Below, piece after piece: positions 51,373 through 58,395 of a stretch of DNA of 64,000 nt. Made by a program: the position numbers and the translations under genes. The notes below the pieces were generated by a model. It was not told the DNA's origin and made no database searches. It was given only the letters and a program-made list of their open reading frames with translations. The stretch comes from G963668605 sp963668605 (GTDB taxonomy: Bacteria; Acidobacteriota; Terriglobia; Bryobacterales; Bryobacteraceae): contig OY764903.1 of NCBI GenBank assembly GCA_963668605.1, positions 4,092,001 through 4,156,000 of the forward strand. Reading direction: 5' to 3'. Numbering within the stretch: the first letter of the stretch is position 1; every line of letters starts with the position of its first letter.

Positions 51373-51921
51373 TTACGAAGCGCCTTGAAACTCCGGAAAA
51401 ACAGGGAAGTGCGGCGACCTGTCCCGCACCGGCGAACGCGAGCCAGGCGCATCTTCTACCAGCATCATCCAAGCGACGAATGGCCGAGGATACTTGCCAA
51501 ACGCACCTTCCCTGTAGGCTGTCCATAGATCGTGCGCCGTACCGATAGCTTCTTCGGTCCGGTTGTTGAAGTTGTTCCCGAACGACGGCCCGACATGGCT
51601 CTTGAGTTCGATCGCAGCGATGAGGCTGCCCTCGTTGAGCACCAGCAGATCCCATAACTTTGTTGGGCGGAAATATCCAGGCAGGGTCAAGAGCGCCCTT
51701 CGCTGATGGATCGAGGCGTGAGCAAGGCCGTTGATCCTCACCAGATCGATTACAAGGGCGATGAACCCGTCCATGTTCTTTCCGGCCGTGACACCGGCCC
51801 GTTCACCCTGGTCTGCCGTTCCAGCTTCAATCTGGTTCTGCCGTGCCTTCTCGCGATTTCCCCAAAATCCCATGACGGCTTCACGGGCCTTTCTCTCGTA
51901 GTCGGCCAGATCAATCGCCAT
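51373..51921 (-). CDS. PaeR7I/XhoI-family type II restriction endonuclease, truncated by a nonsense codon
   Basis: 182 aa as it stands. The ATG at 51921 lies 2 bp after the methylase stop; a longer upstream frame is only the antisense-free overlap with the methylase. The product reads MAIDLADYERKAREAVMGFW, QGERAGVTAGKNMDGFIAL, GYFRPTKLWDLLVLNEGSLI and AAIELKSHVGPSFGNNFNNR, with the Asp and Glu-x-Lys pair of a PD-(D/E)XK nuclease (WDLL ... ELK). Family members cut CTCGAG. It ends at FPVFPEFQGAS followed by TAA, about 65 residues short of normal. The catalytic core is present, but loss of the C-terminus probably abolishes folding or dimerisation. Confidence 0.85.
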   Translation of the reverse strand: MAIDLADYERKAREAVMGFWGNREKARQNQIEAGTADQGERAGVTAGKNMDGFIALVIDLVRINGLAHASIHQRRALLTLPGYFRPTKLWDLLVLNEGSLIAAIELKSHVGPSFGNNFNNRTEEAIGTAHDLWTAYREGAFGKYPRPFVAWMMLVEDAPGSRSPVRDRSPHFPVFPEFQGAS

Positions 51922-51923
51922 GG

Positions 51924-53642
51924 CTATTCGCCGTTTCCTCCCAACGCCGCCTTCTCTTCTTTCGTCAGCCCGTACAGGGAGAAAACGGCACGATTGCAGG
52001 CCGACACGTCGCCCTGCTCCGCAGCGTCGATAAGTTCGCGTTTCAAGTTTGACGGAACATTGTCCCAATGGGGAATCCGAATGCGGCGGAGGTATTGTGC
52101 CTGGAAGCGCAGGTAGCCGCCCCGCATTTTCGTCGAATAGATCGACACAAACAAGCGGGCAATCCCTGACATGAGGACTGCCTGAAGGGCTTTCAGATCC
52201 CATGTGTCTGAAGTCAGATAGTACAGGTTATGATGCGGATAAAGGTGGCCACCTTCATAGACGACGTGCGCCTTACCCTTGATGTCCGGAATGAGTAGCT
52301 TCGGAGTGCAGGCGAGAGCCGGATAAATCCGGTCAATCGTCCGGTACCAGTTCGACGGCGCTTTCAGTGCTACGTGCCGCCCTGCAATCTGCGTTTTGCG
52401 CGCTTCGAGGTAGCACTTCAGTCGTGGGTACTGATCGAGGTCCACTAGCCCACCATCGTCCGCGAACGGGTTGATAACACCAAGGCCGCGCCAACTGACA
52501 ACGCCATCCATAATATCCCGTGTCATAGCCAGTGGCACTTTGCGATCCGGCTCAACGTCCAGCCCATCGAATGGGCCGATAAAGGCCTTGTCCGCCCCCG
52601 TTGCCACGCCGATACCGACCCTACAGTCCGCTTCCTCGACCGTTGGGAAAGATTCTTCAAGCCGCCGGACAAGCCCAAGCTGGTCGACTGACTCGAGTAT
52701 CCAGGGCTCCGCGCCTGCCACGACTCCAGCCATCTCTCGAACAGCTTCACCCGTGCCAGAGTCGTGCATCCCCAGGAGCTCGCGCGCAAGTGCGGAAAGG
52801 GAGTGCTTTTCGATAGGTGGTTGATGCGCGAGCCGCGTTGCGGCGGCTTTCTCCCGGCTTATAACGGTGATAGCAGGATAGGCGATCACATCCGTGTGGA
52901 ACGCCTGCGTATTGAACATGTCCACAAATATCTTTAGATGAAAATCGTCTGAAACCAACTTGCGGAGCGGCCCTCCATAGCGATTTTTCATCCACCGGTC
53001 TGCACAGATGAAGCCGAGTTGGCCGCCTTGGATAAGGCTCCGCAGCGATCTTTCAATGAACGGAATGTAAAGATCTGCGCGGTCATAGATTGTCCTGTAG
53101 CGTGCCCGGTATTCCGCCATCAGCACGTCAGGAATCAACTCTTGCCGGACGTACGGAGGATTCCCGACGACCACACTGAAATCCGCATCGAGTGGGACAA
53201 GCAGGAAGTCGCCGTTGACGAGCCATCGTTCCGTGAGTAACAGCGCCGATTCCGGGGCGATGCCCTTCCCTTCCAGTAACTCTACAACCCTTGAGCGCGT
53301 TTTCTCGAACGTAGCATGGTGCAGCTCCACTGCCCGGATGCTATCGCGCAGATCGAGGGCGGCGTCACCGGACTTCTCCGAAGAATTAGCCCAAGCTTCT
53401 ACCAGACGTTCGATCGCGGGTAACAGGAAGTCACCATCCCCGAAGGACGGCTCGAGCAGCTTCCGTCTATGAAGCGGGCGATCCGCCGTGTAGCCAACAA
53501 GGTCGAGAATGAAATCCACGACCTCACGACGCGTGAATATCGCGCCACGCTCTTCAACACCGGCATTCGCCAGTTGGGCGACGGCGGCCGTGATCGGGCA
53601 GAGGCTCGGAAACGACGATTGCACGAGAGCGACCCTGGACAT
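51924..53642 (-). CDS. N6-adenine DNA methyltransferase of the PaeR7I-like system
   Basis: 572 aa from the ATG at 53642; the frame is open to 53903 but the upstream part overlaps the ribbon-helix-helix gene and lacks protein-like character. After a short leader comes GVEERGAIFTRREVVDFILD and LLEPSFGDGDFLLPAIERL (SAM-binding), then the catalytic VVGNPPYVRQELIPDVL. A C-terminal target-recognition region follows (RYLRFQAQYLRRIRIPHWD). It should methylate the adenine in CTCGAG to protect it from the partner nuclease. It lies between the regulator-like gene (8 bp) and the endonuclease (2 bp) in one operon. Confidence 0.92.
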   Translation of the reverse strand: MSRVALVQSSFPSLCPITAAVAQLANAGVEERGAIFTRREVVDFILDLVGYTADRPLHRRKLLEPSFGDGDFLLPAIERLVEAWANSSEKSGDAALDLRDSIRAVELHHATFEKTRSRVVELLEGKGIAPESALLLTERWLVNGDFLLVPLDADFSVVVGNPPYVRQELIPDVLMAEYRARYRTIYDRADLYIPFIERSLRSLIQGGQLGFICADRWMKNRYGGPLRKLVSDDFHLKIFVDMFNTQAFHTDVIAYPAITVISREKAAATRLAHQPPIEKHSLSALARELLGMHDSGTGEAVREMAGVVAGAEPWILESVDQLGLVRRLEESFPTVEEADCRVGIGVATGADKAFIGPFDGLDVEPDRKVPLAMTRDIMDGVVSWRGLGVINPFADDGGLVDLDQYPRLKCYLEARKTQIAGRHVALKAPSNWYRTIDRIYPALACTPKLLIPDIKGKAHVVYEGGHLYPHHNLYYLTSDTWDLKALQAVLMSGIARLFVSIYSTKMRGGYLRFQAQYLRRIRIPHWDNVPSNLKRELIDAAEQGDVSACNRAVFSLYGLTKEEKAALGGNGE

Positions 53643-53650
53643 TGAAGAAC

Positions 53651-53866
53651 TCACGAGGCTTGTTGCTCCATCGCCAACGAAGGCGGCCTGTCCGTGACGT
53701 ACTGCTCCACAGCATTGCGTGGCGCCCACGCCAGCGAGACCTTCTTCTGTTTGGCGATTTCTTTCAGCGGCCGATCGTGTTCCGGGGTAAAGCTCACCGA
53801 GTCCCCCAGCGATGTTGTTGTACCGGCTTGCGCATCCCTGCCCGCCCTCCGTCTTTTTGGCCTCAT
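53651..53866 (-). CDS. Ribbon-helix-helix (CopG-like) small DNA-binding protein
   Basis: 71 aa from the ATG at 53866 (a TTG six codons upstream is possible). After a basic start (MRPKRRRAGR) it reads DSVSFTPEHDRPLKEIAKQK and KVSLAWAPRNAVEQYV. This is the beta strand plus two helices of a CopG/RHH fold, as in related proteins with 'VSLAWVVRDAVEQYV'. It is first in the operon with the methylase and endonuclease, so it may control their expression, though a C-protein role of this kind is inference. A palindrome at 53951 could be its operator. Confidence 0.68.
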   Translation of the reverse strand: MRPKRRRAGRDAQAGTTTSLGDSVSFTPEHDRPLKEIAKQKKVSLAWAPRNAVEQYVTDRPPSLAMEQQAS

Positions 53867-53950
53867 CGCTAACGAATTGTCCAAACAGTCCTAACTGCAC
53901 CACGTTACACCTTATCGGTGAATCAAGGCAGACCTTTTGTGATTTGTTCG

Positions 53951-53975
53951 CCTCGCTACTATTACCATAGCGAGG
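53951..53975. promoter_or_regulatory. Inverted repeat upstream of the restriction-modification operon
   Basis: CCTCGCTA (53951-53958) and TAGCGAGG (53968-53975) form a perfect 8+8 inverted repeat around a 9-nt A/T-rich spacer, 85 bp before the first gene of the operon. It is placed well to be an operator for the ribbon-helix-helix protein. The rest of the 53867-54300 gap has no recognisable gene; the right end carries the GGAG ribosome site of the HAD gene. Confidence 0.45.
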
Positions 53976-54300
53976 TCACGTAATCATGATATCGTCGATG
54001 GGACGCTTATGTAGTGTCCCCAGATTGGCTGGGCGTTCTTTCGAGAGGGCGATCAACGACCAGTTCACATTTCTATTTCCCGTCGTATCTTTCACTTACC
54101 TTCCACGACGCAGAAAACCAGCGCCAACACCTGCTACACTCCAACCGGGAGCAGTCGCAATCCGCCCAAATTCATCGCGTGAATTGGCCCTGGTCAGCGA
54201 CCGCACCCAAACTGGCACAAATGACGAAACGAACCCACGGCCCCCTTTGTTTGCAACAAATCGCCACGCCGCGCAACGCCTATGTCAAACTGGAGGCTAG

Positions 54301-55122
54301 ATGATTGAATTTCTGTCCCAGGGCGCCAACGCCGAACGCGCTCGCATCGCTCTTTTTGATTTCGACGGCACATTATCGACAATCCGCGCCGGATGGGTCG
54401 AGGTGATGGTCCCGATGATGGTCGAGTTGCTCGCCGATCTAAAGACGGGCGAGAGCGAAGCGGCCCTCACCGCCATCGTCAAGGAGTTCGTCGGCCGCCT
54501 GACCGGCAAACAGACGATGTATCAGATGATCGAACTGGCCGACCAGATTGCGGCCCGGGGCGGCAAACCCGACGATCCGCTGGTCTATAAGAAGATGTAC
54601 CTGGATCGGCTCTGGGAACAGATTAAGGATCGCGTCGAAGCTCTTGAGAAGGGTCACGCGTCGCCGGAAGAATATCTCGTCCCCGGTTCGCGCAAACTAC
54701 TGGAGCGGCTCAAAGCGCGCGGCCTGAAGATGTATCTCGCCAGCGGCACGGACGAAGCCTATATGCGCCGCGAGGCGGACCTGCTCGACGTATCCAAGTA
54801 TTTCGAGGGCCGCGTCTTCGGCGCGCTCGACGACTACAAAGCGTTCTCGAAGTCAATTCTGATCCAGCGGATCATCGCTTCGGCGGAATCGAAGGGTGAG
54901 GAGTTCCTCGGCTTCGGCGACGGCTATGTCGAGATCGAAAACGTGAAGCAAGTGGGCGGCGTCGCCGTGGGTGTCGCCACAGACGAACCGGCCTGCCTGA
55001 AGATCGACGAATGGAAACGCAACCGGTTGAAGAAAGTGGGCGCGGACTGGATCGTCCCGAACTTTCTCGAGCACGACGAACTCTTCGCCGCGCTGTTCCC
55101 GGCCGACGCCGCGAAGGGCTAG
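54301..55122 (+). CDS. HAD-superfamily phosphatase
   Basis: 273 aa, cytoplasmic. Motif I is LFDFDGTLS with Asp20 and Asp22, motif II is LASGTDEAY (Ser/Thr), motif III uses Lys in the DDYKAFSK segment, and motif IV is FLGFGDGYVEIENV. The helical cap between residues about 30 and 130 is of the phosphoglycolate-phosphatase/beta-phosphoglucomutase type. It probably dephosphorylates a small sugar phosphate. The ATG at 54301 follows GGAGGCTAG. The ROK kinase begins 6 bp after its stop, so the two may share an operon leading into the PduS/PduT genes. Confidence 0.88.
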   Translation: MIEFLSQGANAERARIALFDFDGTLSTIRAGWVEVMVPMMVELLADLKTGESEAALTAIVKEFVGRLTGKQTMYQMIELADQIAARGGKPDDPLVYKKMYLDRLWEQIKDRVEALEKGHASPEEYLVPGSRKLLERLKARGLKMYLASGTDEAYMRREADLLDVSKYFEGRVFGALDDYKAFSKSILIQRIIASAESKGEEFLGFGDGYVEIENVKQVGGVAVGVATDEPACLKIDEWKRNRLKKVGADWIVPNFLEHDELFAALFPADAAKG

Positions 55123-55128
55123 CGCGGC

Positions 55129-56001
55129 ATGGCTCTCACACTGGCAATCGACATTGGCGGCACGAAGTTTACAGTGGCCGTGTTTGAAGGTGACACCATC
55201 GTCCGGCGCGAATCGCTGGCGACGGATCGCGAAGGCGGGCCGGCCTGGATGGCCGCTCAGATCCTGCGAATCGTCCGGGAGTGGAACGTGCCGTTGGAAC
55301 GTTGCGGGATCGGCTTCGGCGGCCCGGTTTTCTTCGCAGAACAGCGCGTTGCGCTCTCGACGCACGTCGGCGGATGGAGCGGCTATCCGCTGGTTGAGGA
55401 GATGCGCGAAGCGCTGGGCGTGCCCGTCGTAATGGACAACGATGCCAACGTGGGCGCACTGGGTGAAGGACTTTTCGGCGCGGGACGCGGCGCGGACCCC
55501 CTCTTCTATATGACGCTTTCGACCGGCATCGGCGGAGGCATCCTGAGCGGCGGCAAAGTGCTGCGCGGCGCGGATTCCTATGCCGGCGAGATCGGCCACA
55601 TGACCATCCGTCCCGACGGCCCGGAGTGCCTGTGCGGCGCGCGCGGCTGTTTTGAGCGCATGTGCTGCGGCCTCTGGCTCGAGCGTGACAATGGCCGCTC
55701 CCCGAAACTGCTGCTCGACGACCCGATTTTTGTGGCGCGTTATGTGGAAGACCTCGCACTGGGCCTCAAGGCCGCGATCATGCTACTGAATCCAGCACGC
55801 ATCGTGATCGGCGGGGGCCTCGTCAAGGCCGGCGAAAAACTCTTCGGTCCGCTGCGCCTTGAGTTGCGCCGCCGGATTACGGACTGGTCGCACGCACGCA
55901 TCGACGTGCAACCGGCCGCGCTGGGCGACGACAGCGTGCTGTACGGTGCCCTGGCCCTTGCTAGGATGGAGGAGAATGATCGCGAACTACCGCAGCTTTG
56001 A
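55129..56001 (+). CDS. ROK-family sugar kinase
   Basis: 290 aa. The N-terminal phosphate-binding motif is LAIDIGGTKFTVAVF (residues 5-19), the catalytic Asp is in VVMDNDANVGALGE, a Gly-rich STGIGGGIL follows, and the ROK zinc site is ECLCGARGCFERMC with His in GEIGHMTI. Members phosphorylate glucose, fructose, N-acetylglucosamine or similar sugars with ATP. It follows the HAD gene by 6 bp and overlaps the next gene by 26 bp. The sugar is unknown. Confidence 0.92.
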   Translation: MALTLAIDIGGTKFTVAVFEGDTIVRRESLATDREGGPAWMAAQILRIVREWNVPLERCGIGFGGPVFFAEQRVALSTHVGGWSGYPLVEEMREALGVPVVMDNDANVGALGEGLFGAGRGADPLFYMTLSTGIGGGILSGGKVLRGADSYAGEIGHMTIRPDGPECLCGARGCFERMCCGLWLERDNGRSPKLLLDDPIFVARYVEDLALGLKAAIMLLNPARIVIGGGLVKAGEKLFGPLRLELRRRITDWSHARIDVQPAALGDDSVLYGALALARMEENDRELPQL

Positions 56002-56341
56002 AGCTGGACCCGATCCCTTCAGCCGCATGTGGCAGGTGGAATTCCAGTGGCTCCAGACCGCCATCTCGATCCGGCATTCCGACAGCGTGGATGTCAAATT
56101 CCTGGTGACGTACGGGAACGATCGGATGGAGAAAGTCATCGCGCTGCCTCACGCGGACCTATTGACGCTGAGCGCCAGATCCGGGCATCCGCTCACCGAC
56201 CCGTGGTGCATGAAACTCGCCGCGCTACACCTGGTTCGCATGATCGAGACCTCGGAAGACATGGACAAAACGGTCGTCACGCCGGCGCTCGAAGAACTGG
56301 TCGCCTATCAAAACGCGCTAGTTGCCGGAGTTGCGACGTAA
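55976..56341 (+). CDS. Conserved hypothetical protein, 121 aa
   Basis: The ATG at 55976 has GGAGGAG six bases upstream and overlaps the end of the ROK gene by 26 bp in another frame, as in a tight operon. The product is soluble, rich in aromatic residues at the start (MIANYRSFEAGPDPFSRMW, VEFQWLQTAISIRHSDSVDV) and helical at the end (LVRMIETSEDMDKTVVTPAL). I do not recognise a family. Its place between the kinase and the microcompartment genes suggests a shared function. Confidence 0.75.
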   Translation: MIANYRSFEAGPDPFSRMWQVEFQWLQTAISIRHSDSVDVKFLVTYGNDRMEKVIALPHADLLTLSARSGHPLTDPWCMKLAALHLVRMIETSEDMDKTVVTPALEELVAYQNALVAGVAT

Positions 56342-56375
56342 TGCAGTGCGTCGATAAATCTGTGGTTCACGGGGG

Positions 56376-56413
56376 GCGGTCCCCCTGGACCGCGCCGGGT
56401 CCCTTGACCCGGC
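56376..56413. repeat. Two adjacent perfect hairpins in the leader of the pduS-like gene
   Basis: GCGGTCC-ccct-GGACCGC (56376-56393) is followed without gap by GCCGGGTC-cctt-GACCCGGC (56394-56413). Both have 4-nt loops. They sit 22 bp before the PduS-like start. No U-run follows, so they are not standard terminators. They may be a REP-like repeat or a processing/stability structure that sets the ratio of the upstream kinase genes to the downstream BMC genes. Confidence 0.7.
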
Positions 56414-56435
56414 CAAACTCGACCTGGGGATCTTC

Positions 56436-57746
56436 ATGCTCAGCGCAGTATTGAAAAAGATGGGCGTTGTCGGCGCGGGCGGGGCCGGCTTTCCGACCTA
56501 TGTGAAGGCCAACTCGAGCGTCGAGTACTTCCTTGCGAACGGCGCCGAATGCGAACCGCTGCTCCACAAGGACTTCGAACTGATGAAGGCCTGGCCGGCT
56601 GAAATCGTCAACGGCATGGCGCTCATGATGGAGTCGGTCCACGCCGCAAAGGGCCGCTTCGGCATCAAAGAAAAGAACGCGGAGGCGATCCTGGCGGTCG
56701 AGCCGCTGGCCCGCGCGAAGGGCATCGAGATGACGCTGCTCGGCGACTTCTATCCGAGCGGCGACGAATACGAACTGGTTTACAGCGCCACCGGACGGCT
56801 GATTCCGGCGGGCGGCATTCCACTGCAATCCGGCTGCGTCGTGAACAATGTGGAGACGCTTTACAACGTTCACTGCGCCAATCAGGGCGTCCCCGTCACA
56901 CGCAAGTTTCTCAGCGTGGCCGGAGCGGTCCGCAAACCGTGTTCCTTCTGGGTTCCGCTGGGCACGCCGTTCCGCGACCTGATCGAACTGGCGGGCGGCA
57001 CGATCCCGGCCGAGGCCGGCGTCTTTGTCGGCGGCATGATGATGGGCGCGCTGACTTTCGACCTGGACGACGTGGTCACCAAGACTACAGGCGGACTCAT
57101 CGTACTGCCGAAAGAGCATTACCTGGTGACGCGCAAAGCGCTGCCGCAAGAGGCCAAGGCGCGCATCGGCAAGTCGGCGTGCGATCAATGCAGCTACTGC
57201 ACCGAGTTTTGTCCGCGCTATCTGCTGGGCTATGAGGTCAATCCGCATAAGGTGATGCGCAGTCTGGGCTTCACGGCGACGGGTTCCGAGCATTGGAATC
57301 AATGGGGCGAATTGTGCTGCGCCTGCGGACTGTGCACGCTCTACGCCTGCCCCGAGGACCTCTTTCCGAAAGAGGCTTGCGATCAGGCCAAGTTGGACAT
57401 GCGCGCGGCGGGTATCAAGTTCGTGCAGCAGAAGCCCGTGAAAGTCCACCCCATGAAGGAGTACCGGCGCGTGCCGCTGACCATGTTACGCCAGCGCTTG
57501 AAGGTGGAGGAATACGAGAGCCATACGCCGCTGATCGAGTGCGAACATGTTCCGAAGGTCGCGCGAATCAAGCTTTCGCAGCACGTGGGCAAGCCCGCCA
57601 CGCCGGTGGTCGCTAAGGGCGCGAAGGTGCGGAAAAACGATTTGCTGGCGCAAATGGGCGAGAAGGAACTTGGCGTCAACATCCATGCGAGCGTCGCCGG
57701 CACGGTGGCCGCTATCACCGACAAGTATATTGAGATTCACACTTAG
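56436..57746 (+). CDS. pduS: PduS-like flavin/iron-sulfur cobalamin reductase (RnfC-type)
   Basis: 436 aa. The N-terminal flavin/NAD-binding part starts MGVVGAGGAGFPTYVK and has NGAECEPLLHKDFELM; an SLBB-type soluble ligand-binding domain (residues about 150-210) follows. Two [4Fe-4S] motifs come next: CDQCSYCTEFCP from Cys249 and CCACGLCTLYACP from Cys294. A C-terminal RnfC barrel-sandwich domain (VGKPATPVVAKGAKVRKNDL) ends the protein. PduS transfers electrons to cobalamin or across the shell of propanediol-type microcompartments. The next gene, 3 bp away, is the PduT-like shell protein, the known partner of PduS. Ribosome site TGGGGA. Confidence 0.88.
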   Translation: MLSAVLKKMGVVGAGGAGFPTYVKANSSVEYFLANGAECEPLLHKDFELMKAWPAEIVNGMALMMESVHAAKGRFGIKEKNAEAILAVEPLARAKGIEMTLLGDFYPSGDEYELVYSATGRLIPAGGIPLQSGCVVNNVETLYNVHCANQGVPVTRKFLSVAGAVRKPCSFWVPLGTPFRDLIELAGGTIPAEAGVFVGGMMMGALTFDLDDVVTKTTGGLIVLPKEHYLVTRKALPQEAKARIGKSACDQCSYCTEFCPRYLLGYEVNPHKVMRSLGFTATGSEHWNQWGELCCACGLCTLYACPEDLFPKEACDQAKLDMRAAGIKFVQQKPVKVHPMKEYRRVPLTMLRQRLKVEEYESHTPLIECEHVPKVARIKLSQHVGKPATPVVAKGAKVRKNDLLAQMGEKELGVNIHASVAGTVAAITDKYIEIHT

Positions 57747-57749
57747 CCT

Positions 57750-58301
57750 ATGGCCAGAAACTCCATCGGACTGATTGAACTGGGCAGCATCGCCGCCGGC
57801 ATGCAGGTTGCCGATGCCATGCTCAAGGCCGCCGACGTCGAATTGATCCTCGCGCGCACGATCTGTTCCGGCAAGTACATGGTGCTTGTGCGCGGCGATA
57901 TGGGCGGCATCGAAGCGGCGATCCGCGCGGGCACGCAAACCGGCGACTTCTCGGTGATCGATACGTTTGTAATCCCCAATGTGGACGAACAGATCTTTCC
58001 GGCCATCAGCGGGATCACGAAAGTAGACAAGCTGCAGGCGCTGGGAATCCTCGAAGCGTTTTCAGTGACTTCGTTGATCGAAGGCGCCGACGCCGCGGTG
58101 AAGGCCGCAAATGTAACGCTGATCGAGGTGCGCCTCGCCATGGCGTTGGGCGGCAAGGCGTTCGCCACGATGACGGGCAGCGTCTCCGCGGTGACGGCCG
58201 CTGTGGAGGCCGGAGCGCAACGCATCGCCCGCAAAGGTTTGCTGGTGAATAAGGTGGTCATCGCGCAACCCCGCCCGGAACTGCTCAGCGAAATGATTTA
58301 G
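57750..58301 (+). CDS. pduT: PduT-like tandem-BMC-domain shell protein (BMC-T)
   Basis: 183 aa made of two BMC domains: ARNSIGLIELGSIAAGMQVADAM opens the first and KLQALGILEAFSVTSLIEGADAA the second (about residue 93). Three such chains form a pseudohexameric tile of a bacterial microcompartment shell. Cys39 in ARTICSGKYMVL matches the position of Cys38 of PduT, which holds a [4Fe-4S] cluster at the pore, so this tile should conduct electrons. PduS lies 3 bp upstream, matching the known PduS-PduT interaction. No BMC-H or BMC-P gene is in the window. Confidence 0.92.
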   Translation: MARNSIGLIELGSIAAGMQVADAMLKAADVELILARTICSGKYMVLVRGDMGGIEAAIRAGTQTGDFSVIDTFVIPNVDEQIFPAISGITKVDKLQALGILEAFSVTSLIEGADAAVKAANVTLIEVRLAMALGGKAFATMTGSVSAVTAAVEAGAQRIARKGLLVNKVVIAQPRPELLSEMI

Positions 58302-58395
58302 CCAACTTTTCCCGTATTGCCCGTCATACAGCGGGCAACCCCGCCGATGAGTGGATTTGTACGGCGCATGCAGACGCGTGGGCCGGGAGGATGAC

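Noticed and set aside
51922..52203. N-terminal extension of the endonuclease frame
   Set aside because: It overlaps the methylase in another frame, and the family N-terminus (AIDLADYERKAREAV) begins at the ATG at 51921.
56367..57449. 360-codon minus-strand frame
   Set aside because: Antisense to the PduS-like gene with its clear Fe-S motifs.
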